Of a stretch of DNA of 64,000 bases, positions 11,516 through 24,197 are shown piece after piece (positions within the stretch are counted from its first letter, which is position 1; each line of letters starts with the position of its first letter). Below the pieces are notes generated by a model. That model was not told the DNA's origin. It saw only the letters and a list, made by a program, of their open reading frames with translations, and did no database searches. The translations under genes were made by a program, and so were the position numbers. Source of the DNA: Lithospermum erythrorhizon (Eukaryota > Streptophyta > Magnoliopsida > Boraginales > Boraginaceae); assembly GCA_019722365.1 (NCBI GenBank), contig JADFUC010001274.1:653273-717272 (forward strand), in the 5' to 3' direction.

Positions 11516-12866
11516 ATGCAGAACAATTTTAGGAGGACGGGACGAATTCCCATAGAATATTTCCCCCCTGGTGTTAGATTTCATCCAACAGATGAAGAAC
11601 TGATAACTCATTACTTGCATAACAAGGTCAATTCTATTCAATTCTGGCCTTGTATAATTGGTGAAGTTGAGCTCTACAAGTATGATCCATGGAAGCTGCC
11701 TGGTATATGTTCCGCTATTCTGATCTATGTTAGTTTTTTTCATTTATATCAAACGAAGAATACCTTGCTTTTCTCTGTCTTTATACTTCTGTATTTACTT
11801 AATGCAAAAACACAGAGAAAGCTCTATATGGAGATGATGAATGGTACTTCTTCAGTCCAAGGGATAGGAAATACCCTAATGGGACAAGGCCAAATAGAAA
11901 AACTGGGTCAGGGTACTGGAAGGCGACGGGAATAGACAGACCTATTCTTTGTTCTGCTGCAACAAGAATTGGATTCAAGAAAACACTAGTGTTCTACTCT
12001 GGAAAGGCTCCATGTGGAACCAAGACTGATTGGGTTATGACTGAGTACAGGCTTCCTGACACTGAAATGCAGTCGCCTCGATTGAATGGATCGATGCGAG
12101 TAAGTAGTAGCTATTATTTTTAATCGAAAGGTTCATCTTAAGCTTGCCTGATTTCGTTTAAAAACACAACACGGCTTAAACTTTAAATATTAACACAGTA
12201 AAATTTCTAGTGTAATCAGGAAAGATAGCTATTCATGACCATGCAGAACTAGAATAAATTCTGATTCATTCATGTAGTCCACTTTGAGTGCAGCTAGATG
12301 ATTGGGTCATATATCGTCTTCGACTAAAAGGCAACAAGTCAAATAAATCATGTGAAGGTCAGGTTACTTCAATCAACCAAGTTGAACACCTGGAAAGTGT
12401 AACAATGAGTGTGCCCTCACCATCCACAGGTACAAGGGTCGTAAACGGTGCTCTAATTTATGATCTACCAAACGATTGGAATATTTCTGATACTCATCTA
12501 GCTAATCAAGAGCTTCCTCATGTTGAAATTATTCCAAGCACCCCTAAGAGCACTAACACTAGTGAAAACCTCAATGTGGTTTATAACAATGGAATTGGCA
12601 AAGATATGTTTGAGATGGATTATACCCTTCAAGGATTGTTAAACGATGGCCAAGGAGATGAAATTAAAGAATATGGAGTGTTTAAGAATGTCCAACAGCA
12701 TAACAAGATAGGCACCCCTGAGACAAATAATTTGTACCAAGCAAATGTTGCAAGCTTTTATGACCAATTATTAACGAGAGAGGACTTCATACTCAGTCCA
12801 TCAGACGTTTCAGCAAACTTACAGGAGTTTTCCACGCAGGGAATCTCAAAAAGGTTTTATTACTGA
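11516..12866 (+). CDS. NAC-domain transcription factor
   Basis: Plant-specific transcription factor acting in the nucleus. Exons 11516-11702, 11816-12099 and 12294-12866 splice in frame to 347 aa (G|AG = Glu at the first join, phase 0 at the second). All five NAC subdomains are visible: [20 protein letters not shown] (residues 16-34); [31 protein letters not shown] plus [24 protein letters not shown] and [19 protein letters not shown] opening exon 3 at residue 158. After it comes a variable, Asn/Ser/Thr-rich C-terminus of about 180 residues, the usual place for transcriptional activity. Exon layout (two introns inside the NAC domain) is the family's common one. All frames are open with no breaks. 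The first ATG gives only 15 residues before subdomain A, a normal length. The subgroup cannot be fixed; IDRPI in place of the commoner TDKPI is a mild variant. Confidence 0.92.
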
Positions 12867-15858
12867 TAAAAGAAACCTTGAAACATGAATTGGCAGCTTG
12901 CTTTGTGGTTAATCCAGAAGACATATACTTGTACATGAAATAAGTGACAGAGGTAATAATGTGATCATGTATGTATATAGTGACTAATGCTATCTTATAG
13001 TAGTCTATGAGGTTGACTAATGCTAAAGTGTCCTTGAGAAATTCAAGAACTTCCTTTAGTGAATTTCATGAACACTTTATGAATGAATAAATCAGAAGTC
13101 AAGCCATATTGTTTAAGTGATATGTGAAAGCTTATATGTATATCTTTCTGTATCACATTTTCAGTCCCGCTTTAAAGTTTAAATACTGCAAATTCTTCAT
13201 ATTCTTAACTTGGAACTTCGTCAATTTTTCTCTCTAATCAATCAAAAGACTAAGTCATATAAGACCAAGAATTCACTAGTTTGACCATCATTCTTTACAA
13301 GCTCATTTTTTAGGAAGCAAACAACCATTAGAATGCAAGGCTTGTCATGATATAAATCTTAGTACCAGGAATTAAAAAAATAGCATAAACAACCACCTAA
13401 AAGCACAGGTTAAAAAGAACACGGATATTAATCCATTATCAGATGACTTCAAGAAGAAATCAAAATCTAATTTCCTTTAGCTAATTGAAGACTAACTCAT
13501 GATAATGGCCGCATGTGAGTTTGACCTTTCAAGTTTTTACTATAGTACGGATACACGAGATATAATAAAAACTTCATCTCGTAGAACACTAGTTCAGAAA
13601 AAAACCCAAAGACTCCTACACCATGAATGAATTCCCACTAGATGATCTAGAAGACACCTTTTCGTATGACTTGTTTGTTGCATCATAATACCGAAAATAA
13701 TAGAATGGTCTCTCTGAAATTAAATCCTGGGCATGCACCATTCTTTGGCAGCAACATCAAATATGAAAAATGTATGCAACCACTATTGATCACGTAAAGG
13801 GTGCATAAGTATTAAACGGGATCATTTCCATGATATAACATACGATAACGTATATATCATACAACACTCATCTATACTTAAAATGTAACTACAGAATTAA
13901 CTAAGACGAATAATAGAAGTAGTGCGACATCAACAATATAATTAAAATGCAATACCATTGTGGAAGAGAACTAACGAAGAGGGACTGGCTGTACGCACTG
14001 CAGTAAAACAAGAAAAGCTTTTATTAGTGCATCTCAAAATAGAGAGTATCTTAAAAAAAACTATGATAAAATTTATGATCAAGTTGTTTTCCTCTATCTA
14101 GATGGAGAACTAAGCGGTTGGACGATTAAGAAAATCCTTTAAGTATCATGTTTAAGTCATTCATAGCCATCGAATCAGATGATTTTAACGGTATTAGAGT
14201 ATTTTCAAAAAAATTATTGAAACTAAAAAATGGGAGGGAAGATGGTATACTAAAAACGTACTATATGTGTAAGATATGTTCATCTAGATGAGTCCAATTT
14301 AGGAATTTAAATAATTCTTTAAGCGCTTTTTTAGTAACACTAATTACAATGTCATCATTCCACTATGTGACATAATATCTCAGATTTCTCGCCTTTACAA
14401 TCTTAGTATCTTACAGGTCATTACAACTTCACTTCTACACAATCTGCAAATGGTAATATGTTTCAATTATGATAATATTATTTTACAACTAGAAAACTGG
14501 CCAGTTTTGTATCCTAATCTATGATTCCACGAATATCGACATAAATTTAACCATATGTGATAAAAATTTCGTCTACCAAGTTATTCCAGTGAAAACTGGT
14601 CAATTTTACAACTAGCACTTTCCACATAAATAAATAAATAAAATAGTCAAAAATTATATTAAAAATGCAGAATGACAATCAATTAAAATAATATTATTAG
14701 TTGTTTATTTATTTCAATAGAACAGTATATTGAAAATGTAAAAATATTATTTATTATGTAAAAGGATAATTATAAAAAAATAATTTTTTTATTAAAAAGA
14801 TAACTATAAAAAAACGAAGGAAATATTAACTAGATGTAATATACAATTCTATAGGTAACCTTTTCAGCTTTGGTATCTGTTACATTTACATCAACCTGGG
14901 AAGGTATATGTAGGCTTTTAAATGAGTCGAATTGGATTTAACATGTCTAAGTCAGATTCGATCTTATATATTCTCGATTTGGACTCGACTCCACTCAATC
15001 AGAGGTGAGTCGTTAAGAGCTGTTGAAGGTGTTTGTTTGTATGGCGGGAAATTTGTTTATCGGATAGGGGTTTATTAGTGGCCCATATATATCATATAAG
15101 GGCTTAAATGGGTTGGATTCGGGAAGTTTAGACGTCGATGACTCGTTAAACCAAACGGTAGCTCGCTAATCCCTTTTTCTCCTATTAATTTTATGTGATA
15201 AATGTATTTACACTTGATAAGTGGTCATCAAGCGATTATCCGTTTATTATACAATTTCAGACAATTTTTGGAGTTAAACTCTATAATACAAAATAAAATG
15301 ATAATATGAAATTGTTCAAACGCAAAATAAAGAAATTGTTCAAATAAAAAATATATAAATACCATTAAAGATCAACCGTCAAAACATAATACTATAAAAG
15401 TTACACGAATAAGACTTCTTCATCCATGAGATCCTCTGTGCTGATGGAGCTGTTATTGATCATTACGCTGACGGTTTATATATTCTTGATGTTATATTCT
15501 TTTAAACAGAAACCAACAAAGTGACAACTAATAGAGATATATAGGAGGGAGCATATCAAGCTTAATAGTCATTATAAAATTGAAGTGACAATTTCTAGAA
15601 AAAAATACATGATCGTGTATCATTATAGCATAAGAAAATCAGTGAACAATTGTATACAATTACTAGAATACTAGATGGTTTCTCTACAAATTGTATAATC
15701 AATATTTTCTATATATATATTTCCTTAGGAGGGTAATGATAAATGGAATAAACTCATGAACCTTTATAATTATATCAATCTTGCTTCTTTTAATCTTGGT
15801 GATCAATAATGCACACATATAATACACAAAGTTGCACTGGGACTTATGTACATGCAAC
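12867..15858. other. Intergenic region between the NAC and MLO genes
   Basis: AT-rich sequence with no recognisable gene on either strand. The first few hundred bases are probably NAC 3' UTR and the last ones MLO 3' UTR. Around 14.93-15.20 kb is a GC-richer patch with repeated GAGTCG/GACTCG words but no ORF I can assign. Confidence 0.4.
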
Positions 15859-18800
15859 TTATAAGTTTAGTCTCCTATCGAAAGAAAAATCTCTTCGCCC
15901 GTTAAAATCAAGCTCGTTTTGAGTACGTTGAAGCTTAGACAATGAGCTTGACTCCGCGACCTCTACCTCCACAAGTTCAACTTCAACAACTTCAGGTAGG
16001 TGTGATTGTGATGATCCCGTTCCGCGATAGAGGGGACGGGGTGATGAAGGGGAAGGCGAGACATCTTCCATATCCAATTGTCCAGATTTGCTAATTAATC
16101 CACGGGGAGAGGATTGCTGGCTCTCGATTTCGCTTCTATTGTTTCGGAGCAGATGAACAGGGGACATGCGTTGGGTTGGTGTTGGGGGTCTACTAGAGAT
16201 TGGACTTGGTAAGTTACTGGTTTTCTTGTTTTCTTTCAGATGTTTCTTTGCTGTATGGTGCCAGCTTCTTAGTGCTCCAACTATCCTTTCACTAAATATT
16301 GTTGGTCTCATTCTTGATCCCATCTGTTCATTGTAGACACATACGGACATTATATTGCACAAAATGGCATAATTATGCAACAGTCTTCAAACATAAGACT
16401 TGCTCGGTTAAAAATGCACATTCATTTAATTCCTTTTTCATTACTAATATTTGTAATTTAATTACTCCGTACTATATACATTAGTCATAAAACCATCAAT
16501 TTGATTGCGAAGGTTTCAAGAAACTCAACGGATGAAAATGTGTCTGATTCTACACTAACATTTCCTTTTAATTTGGATGAATTAGTTTGTAAAATAAAGT
16601 TGGTTCAATATATATATAGTGACAATAAACTAGTTCTCATAATAATGTACTATACACCAAAAAATGTGTACACTATTTGAATATCGTTGGGCGTCGCTAT
16701 TAAACGGAGTAGATTGATAATATGAATTCGTCGTTCTCGATTGAAATTAGTATACTACTATCCAAATTATATTTCAATCCCAATTTCACTCTCTTATGAA
16801 TTATGATAATGTATCATAGTCAATAATACTCAATCTCTGTATAACAATTTCTATGGTTGCTAAAAAATTACTGTCTTAAGTGAATGTTCTTTGAATTGTT
16901 CAAGTAAGTTATTATTTGAATTGTTCCGTAATAATTATAATCAATGATTTGATATTACGATGTGCATACCTGTGTAACTAGAGCGTAAAGAGGCAATGTG
17001 ACGTAGCTACACAAAATCTGAATCAAAACCCTGATTAAATTGCAACAAAAAGTACTTTTGTTTAGTTGTGGATTTTTAAGCTTAACAATTTAAGATGATA
17101 CATAAAAAATTACAATTTTTTAAAGGATATATTAAATGGCTCACCCCATTGATATTCGGATTATAATATCCTCCACATGTTCATGGAAACATGACCTTAA
17201 ACCAAATTCATACTGAAAAACAAGATATTGGCATTACTTGGTATATTGATCATATAAAATGATTCTCATCTTTGCTTTATATATTGTTAGCAACGATATC
17301 ATTACTCAGTTTTGTGGCTTACCCAACTCCAGGCAAAGAAGGCCAACTGAAATGCATTCTGCAATAATTTCTTGTCCAATTTAGCGAATTATTGTTATAA
17401 TTTATAAAGAGATTGCACATACTAATAAGAAGGATTTACTGAGCTAATAATAAGTCTTTAAGAATTAGAGAATAAAGACACGTACATGTGGGCACTACAT
17501 AAATAATTGATGTGATAATATTCGAGTAATTGGCCTTAGAAAAGGAAACAAACGTCTACCTCTATGTCAAATTGTCAATGTAATCAAATGATCTCGATTG
17601 ATTTTTTTTATTTTTTTTCTCAACGAATTCAATATAAGATTTAAATATATTAATTACCTAATAACTATATAGGTTTAACTTTAAATACATTCGACATTAT
17701 AATATATTAAGATGGGCTTAATGGTTTACAAGAAAATAAAGTATTTGTAATTATTTGTATATAAATTGTTAATGTCAAATATTTTATTTTTGTCAAATAA
17801 GATCTCATTCAATTTGGAACAAATTATACTGTACCTGAAAGAGGACAAAGTTGATGAGATAGAGGAGAAGACGTGGACGATTGAACCAGAACAAATGATC
17901 CCCAGGTTGAACCACCGGCACACCCTTTACAACCTCCCCTCTTTCTTGAATTATCCTTAGCCCCATTTTTGTTATGATCACTTGTAGCTTGGTCCCAACC
18001 AACAATATTATCTACATCATTGGTAGCTGATGAGGTCGTATTAAATCAATCATTTTCCTTGTTCATTTCATTATGTGATGCCCTAACTCCTAATTATCAT
18101 GAAATTCAACACTTGCAAAGTCAATTATTCATTTTATACTCGTATATTTCATCTAATTCAAATCAATTGATGCTCTAAATTTTAACAATGAACTGTTTAT
18201 TAAAATAACGTCTTATAATATCGATCATATAATTATCACTATTAGCATATTACTCAATTTTAATTTATTGCATAAACAGAGTCCAAACCTCCAAGGCCGA
18301 ATAGAAAATAAACTTACAATTAGTGGGATAAATGGTAGCCATAGATAGGAATACCATCCTGTCCACATAAAAAATTGGCAACGAAGTCAATAAATTACAA
18401 TTAATGATTATTGTTTAAGTGTCACAATTAATCTTTTTTTGACGAAAGAGCATACTCGCTCTTTTATGATTGGACTAACGAACGGACCCATTAATATTAA
18501 TGTTATGAGGAAGATGTTGCTCAAAATTGATCGATCTTGATTTAGGACATCATATATCAATGTGTTAAGTTCCTCAGACGGATATACTTCTCAATATTTT
18601 AGTACAAGTCAATTCCTTGTAATTTTTAAATATATAAATTTGAACTCTATGGATTGGGAGATGATTTAACTAATACGGAGTAATAATAACTCACCATGAG
18701 TGTTGAATAGCAGAAAGAGCACAGCAAAGAACCAGATTGGTGGACTGAGAAAAAGACATAACAAGAACAAAATTTACTTCATTTTAAATTAAAATAACAA

Positions 18801-21800
18801 AATAATAGATATTTAAATAAGAATCAATTTTTAAAAAATGGAAACAATCTTGATTCTCATTTTTTGTGCCTCATTTCATTCTTCCCTTTGTAGATTGTGT
18901 ATTATTGTATGTTGTGTGACTACAACAATTCATGATGTTTACGAGCACATATTATATTGTGTACAATACAACTAATCAAGGTTGAAAGTATGAACGAGTT
19001 ACACAAAATTAAAGAAATTATTTGATCATCATATCATGAAAACATAACTTATTATTAGGCTGACCTGATTCCTACAACAACTTTAAAATCCTCTTCCAGG
19101 GATCTGTTGATATACTTCTGGAAATCAAATTTTGAGTGGCTGTGAGGTGCCAAATGTGCCTGATTGATATGATCATATGATGATTATTAGTTAATTAACT
19201 GAAATGCATGAGATAAAATTAATTTCAATAAATTAAAGAAGATAGGAAAACAAAAAATACCATGATAAATCCATGTCTTAGTGTCAAATAATCAACTTTC
19301 GGAACAGATCTCACGAATTGTCTGAAAAAAGACACCTGAAATTAAAGCAACTTATATTATACTCAAAAATACATTATACGGAGTATTAGTTAAGAAATAA
19401 ATTACTAAATTATTACTCCGTATATCCTATTAATTTAATTATTTCTCGTCATAGATAGAGTGCAATAATAGTACTAGAGTATACGATTTAACTACTCTCC
19501 TAATGAACTTCTTTTTCTGGTGGGTGACAATGAAGTTCCTATAAGTTTGAACTTGAGTACTTGACATTTCACATTTGTTTGTGAACAATTAGTTAGAAAT
19601 GGATGTTTCTGGAAAATCTGCCCAGCAAAGTGATTAAAACATAAATCAACTCCTAACCAAATTTAGACTTTATTGAATTATATTGTCTGTAAGCTGCCAA
19701 TATGTACTAGCTTGGCCTTAGTCATGTTGCCATAATACATATTAGAGACATTAAATAGATAATTACAAATAACATTAATGAAGGAAGAATAATATTATCA
19801 CCATTGGTGTCCGAGTAAGCTGTCGTACACCTAAATTAATCTCACTTGTTTTTATGTGATGCATATGAATATATGATGACTAAAATGTAAATCATAACTA
19901 AAAAAGATTATCTAGTTTAACTTTTAATAATCACTAACTAAAAAATTGAATAGTCTTAATTGACAAAATGCCACCCTAATAGTAACGTACACTAAAAGTA
20001 CTAGCATATGATATATTTTAATAAATATTTTCATTAAACTTTTCTTTATCTTTCTAGTTTTAATAATTTTTATTTAATCTCATATATCTTTCTAATAAAA
20101 ATTATATTTATATATTTCAATATTACTTTTCTTCTTTTCTTATTAAATTACTCTAGCAAATAATTATATAGTTTCGATTCATTTGACATTTACATTTTAA
20201 TGTACTTTTTACTATATTTATTTTTCTTAATCTATGTGCAAGTAAAAAGTACTTGAGGATAAAGTATTATTTAACATATACGCTGTCTTAAGTACTTCAT
20301 ATAAAAATTTAAAGATTAACTATTAAAATTCAATAATTGAACATACAATCTTTTTGGGACGAAGAGAGTATTAATTAGATGGAAGAAGAACTTATTATTA
20401 CCATCCAAAGCAATGCCGGATTTGTACTCCAGAAACTTAAATGGCGCCTCCCAAAGGACGTTTCCCTCGCGAACCTGAATCTCTCTGGATCTGTGGATAT
20501 ATATCATGCATTCATATATACTCACAATGTCACTAACGAAAACTAGTCGGCTCTATTATCTTGAAGTATTTTCACTTAGGTAAAGTGTAAAATATTCAAT
20601 ATAGAGTATATATTAATAGAACTGATAAGTTTAACACTATCTACTACACTTGATTTAGATCATAACATGTATATTATCATTACAAATTTTTAAATTAATT
20701 TACAATAAAACATACTCCGCGTAGTATTTACAATGGAGTATGATCTCAACAAATGTTAACAAACATAGAAATAAAAATGCCATACATTCACAAATAGACA
20801 TACCATGTGAGAATTGATACTCAGTTGTTATTGTTTCCTTTTCCCAAGCCTTCCAATTTCTCATCTGAAACCAAAGAAAAAAGTTTGGAGATATAAATTT
20901 TAGAGCCTGTGGTGATTATAGCAACTCCTAGTACTTTCAACTAGTTTAGAAATATAATTTGAGTAATGATTCTGTTAACAAATAATGAATTGAATTTATT
21001 TTATTTTAAAGCAAAAAATCAAAATTTTATTTCATAGCTAATTTATATCAAATGATCAATATTATTTTGTATAACACACTATAAACTTATATGATATGAT
21101 GTTACATATTAATTTAAAATATTTAAATAAGATTAATTTATATATGGTCAAACTTAAACATTTTTAATTGTATGTTAAGTAAAAAACCTCCAGTTAAATA
21201 GAAATTGAGGTAGGTATGTATAGAATAGTACTATAATATAAGAATAAATCCTTTATAGAACTCTTAACTAAACCAATAAAGGCAACTAAATACTTTCTCT
21301 TATTAACTTATGGGAGTTGCTAAACGCCAGTCTCAAAATTGCTAAATACCGATCTCAAAAATTCGATTAGACTATTATGTCCTTACTACTTTTTTATATG
21401 AATATTAGAAATAGTAAAGTTGTATATTTTCTATTTAGATTCACTATTCAAATTGATAACAACATAAATAAATAAATTAAATCTACTATTCTAAATTAGT
21501 AAAAATCTTCAAATTTGATTATACAAGACTTTCAAGGTGTACATACTTTCAAGTGTATAAAATTTTATACTCAGCACTACTGTGCCCCTCACTAACTATG
21601 GTATAAAACTTTAGTTATACACAAGAAAAAAAATTAAAACACACCAAATAAATAATATGAAAAAAAATATATTTTTTGTAAAAAGCAGTCTCATAAAAAG
21701 GAATAGATTTAAATGTTTGGAGAATAAATTTCAATCCCATGAAAATTAAAGGAACAAAATGTGTAGTCTTTTAGGAATAGAATTTGATAAATATTGTTGT

Positions 21801-24197
21801 ATTTATTAAGATTTTAGTCAATGAAATATATATCGGTTACGGTTCATTAATCTTGTTAATCTCATATGCCATTTTAATGTAAAAATGATATAAATTCTAG
21901 AAATGTATTCTAGATGGTATAATTGAAAAATTCGAAAAAATATAAAAATTATTCTATGCATAATTAGAATGTGTCTCAAAGTCGTTAGTGAATTAGTGCA
22001 TGTGCAAAGTCAAAAATAAAATTTATATAATGACATTAATGAATTTTTTTAGAAATGGAATGTATTACCTAAAATGCTCCAAAAGAAAAAGAAAATGCTC
22101 CAAATGGTATAATTTGTATTTTTGATCATTAATGAACAAAAAAATTAATGAACCGTAACTTTTCACAATATATTTAGGTTAAATTTGTCTAATCATATTT
22201 TTAAAACCGATATTTAGCAATTTTGAGACCGTTAGTAACTACGTAACTTATTATTCATTCTAAATATATATGTTTATTTCGAACTTATGAGTATAAGTGA
22301 ACTTCATAACAATACAATGAATACATGTACAAACAATATTCTACTCCGTATATAGAATCTGTATCAAATAATACCATTACCTTGGCTCTTCCGAGGACCA
22401 TTGTAAGAACGCAATAAAGCACATGGAAAACAGCAAGCACAAAAATAAATATATGCAACTGATGGATCCCATCGGCTGATACAAATGGTACCTTCCCCTG
22501 CACAGAATTTCAATAACCAAGTACATCACCATAAATACTTAAATTACCATAAACATGGTCAATTAATGTACTCCCTTCATCCCTTAAAAAAATTGCCCAA
22601 TTTTAATTTTTGATTTTATAAAATTCAAAATTAAATATTTTTTATATATTATATAATATTATGTGACAAAATATATTATTTTCAATCTACTCTACTATTA
22701 ACATACTTCCTCCATTTCATAATAGAAGACCTTTTAGAATCTCACACATATATTAAGAAAATTATTATAATATTGGGAATGTGTAAATAGTTAGTGTAAA
22801 TTACTATTTTCTATGCAAGTGAATCAATAGAAAATGTTGTTTGAGTTATTAGAAATCTAGTAAATTTTGAGCATTAATTTTTACATTGAAATTAGAGACG
22901 ACATCTGATTTGAATAATACCAATTGTTAAAGATTAACACATTATGAAATGGAGGGAGTAATAATTTAGATTCAAATCAAAATGTATATGTGAGTTAATC
23001 GAATAGTATGGCCTAGTGAAAAAGTCTCTTGTTCGAAACTCACATCATCGTTAAATATGTAAAAAATCAAAATGTATATAAATTCGATAACAAAGTTCGT
23101 TAATTTTGGCCCATTAAAAAATAAAATAAATTGGGCGATCTTTTAATATTATATTTAATCTAAGTGTAGTATAGAAGATTGAGATGACCATGCCTTAGCA
23201 ACGCACTTGTCCGGGCCGGCAGCCGCCAATACACGGCGAGCAATGTCGTCGGCCGATAGGAGTTTCCGTCGAAATTCCTCGACGTCGTCTGTTCCGCCGC
23301 CACCGTAGTATTTATTATTTTCTTCTTGTTTCTTGCTGCAAGGATGCCATGTAGCTCCAACCTCTTCTGGTATACAAATCTCCGAAATTGGACCTTGTCC
23401 AATTGTTAGGAGTAAGGATATAAACCCTAGGAGCATAAGCTCTAAGAGATATATGTGCACTCAACAATCAGCACGCAATAGTTGTAACGTTTAAGTCCAA
23501 CCCTTACTTATTTAACTTCCTACTTTCGTTAGTTTATTTTTCAAAAAGGAATAATAAATTGTATTTATGTTATGCAAACTCATAGGTGGTGTTTGAAAGC
23601 AATAATTACACTTAGTTATACCAGTATATAATTATAGCTACTCCATTAACATGTGCATATCTATATAATTTTTTAAATTAGGATTTACTACAAAAAAAAA
23701 TAACACTACTCAATTGAAAGGAATCATTATAAAAAAAAATAAAAAGTGCCAAACAAAAATGTATGAACTACAATTGTTACCTGATTTAACTTTCTCAAGA
23801 GATTCATACAGGGCTCTTTTGTGTTTTGACTGAAGCCACTGCAAAATATAAGAGAAAATAAATAAAAAGAATATATAATAATTGTATTAGGCAAAAAATT
23901 CAAGAAGGTTATGAAGTGCGTATGCATGTTGTTGGGTTGAGATTATCAACAATTAATGCAAGAAAGTAACATTGCAACAATTTTTGACAAGCACATACAC
24001 TTTAATATCTTACACGTTCTAATATTGTAACCTTATTTGACAATAAATAACATGCATGCATTTATATTATATACCTTTCCTATAAGATGAATGATATACT
24101 CTATGATTATGGAGATTGCAACCAACACAAAGCAAACCACCGCCACCGCCCATGTCGGTGTTTCTTCCAACGACCTTCCTCCGGTTGCTCCGGCCAT
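15859..24197 (-). CDS. MLO: MLO-family seven-transmembrane protein, clade V type
   Basis: Plasma-membrane protein with seven transmembrane segments and a C-terminal calmodulin-binding domain; clade V members are known powdery mildew susceptibility factors. Fifteen exons (minus strand): 24197-24075, 23838-23781, 23441-23194, 22497-22381, 20864-20804, 20490-20402, 19335-19261, 19159-19065, 18744-18695, 18358-18318, 18011-17835, 17358-17323, 17212-17145, 17030-16970, 16323-15859. Phases agree throughout and give 587 aa, a usual MLO length. It opens [20 protein letters not shown]; later come [76 protein letters not shown] and [15 protein letters not shown]. The calmodulin-binding helix follows from residue 434 ([15 protein letters not shown]). 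The tail has [15 protein letters not shown] and ends near [10 protein letters not shown], including the D/E-F-S/T-F peptide described for clade V. Intron 3 has a GC donor (AAG|GCATGG at 23193-23192). Introns hold several transposons. Confidence 0.95.
21312..22243. mobile_element. Non-autonomous TIR transposon in MLO intron 4, 8-bp target duplication
   Basis: The left end GGGAGTTGCTAAACGCC and the reverse complement of the right end CGTAGTTACTAACGG lead into a shared GTCTCAAAATTGCTAAATA, giving imperfect TIRs of about 45 bp. TAACTTAT flanks both sides (21304-21311 and 22244-22251). An 8-bp duplication with long TIRs suits hAT or Mutator-like elements. There is no ORF inside, so it is non-autonomous. 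It contains a second, nested element. Confidence 0.75.
21836..22159. mobile_element. MITE nested inside the 21.3-22.2 kb transposon
   Basis: A perfect 16-bp inverted repeat, GTTACGGTTCATTAAT at 21836-21851 and its reverse complement at 22144-22159, bounds about 324 bp of AT-rich sequence. The interior is recognisably related to the MITE at 8315-8706 (shared phrases such as GACATTAATGA and TATTACCTAAAATG). Its position inside the larger TIR element shows it inserted later. Confidence 0.7.
22706..22958. mobile_element. Stowaway-type MITE in MLO intron 3
   Basis: The left end CTTCCTCCATTTCATAATAG and the reverse complement of the right end CTCCCTCCATTTCATAATGT are near-identical inverted repeats. 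TA lies on both sides (22704-22705 and 22959-22960), the Stowaway target. Length is 253 bp, typical of this class, with no coding capacity. Confidence 0.8.
22990..23063 (+). mobile_element. Short tRNA-derived SINE in MLO intron 3, 16-bp target duplication
   Basis: Flanked by AAATCAAAATGTATAT at 22974-22989 and 23064-23079, identical over 16 bp. The 74-bp insert starts GTGAGTTAATCGAATA, has an A-box-like GGCCTAGTG and a B-box-like TTGTTCGAAACTC, and ends CATCATCGTTAAAT before a short A-rich tail. Start and end match the minus-strand copy at 37.95 kb. It appears to lack about 20 bases between the two boxes. Confidence 0.75.

Larger units (their letters stand above)
22571..23145. mobile_element. 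Older Stowaway-like element interrupted by later insertions
   Basis: It begins CTCCCTTCATCCC next to TA (22569-22570) and continues TTAAAAAAATTGCCCAATTT. A degenerate reverse complement of that inner part appears near 23125-23145 (AAATTGGGCGATCTTTTAA). The right terminal few bases are not preserved. Two younger inserts, the MITE at 22706-22958 and the SINE at 22990-23063, lie inside it. Tentative, because the right end is poor. Confidence 0.35.

Noticed and set aside
16299..16484. Plus-strand ORF across the MLO last exon border
   Set aside because: Antisense to a well supported MLO exon and its intron.
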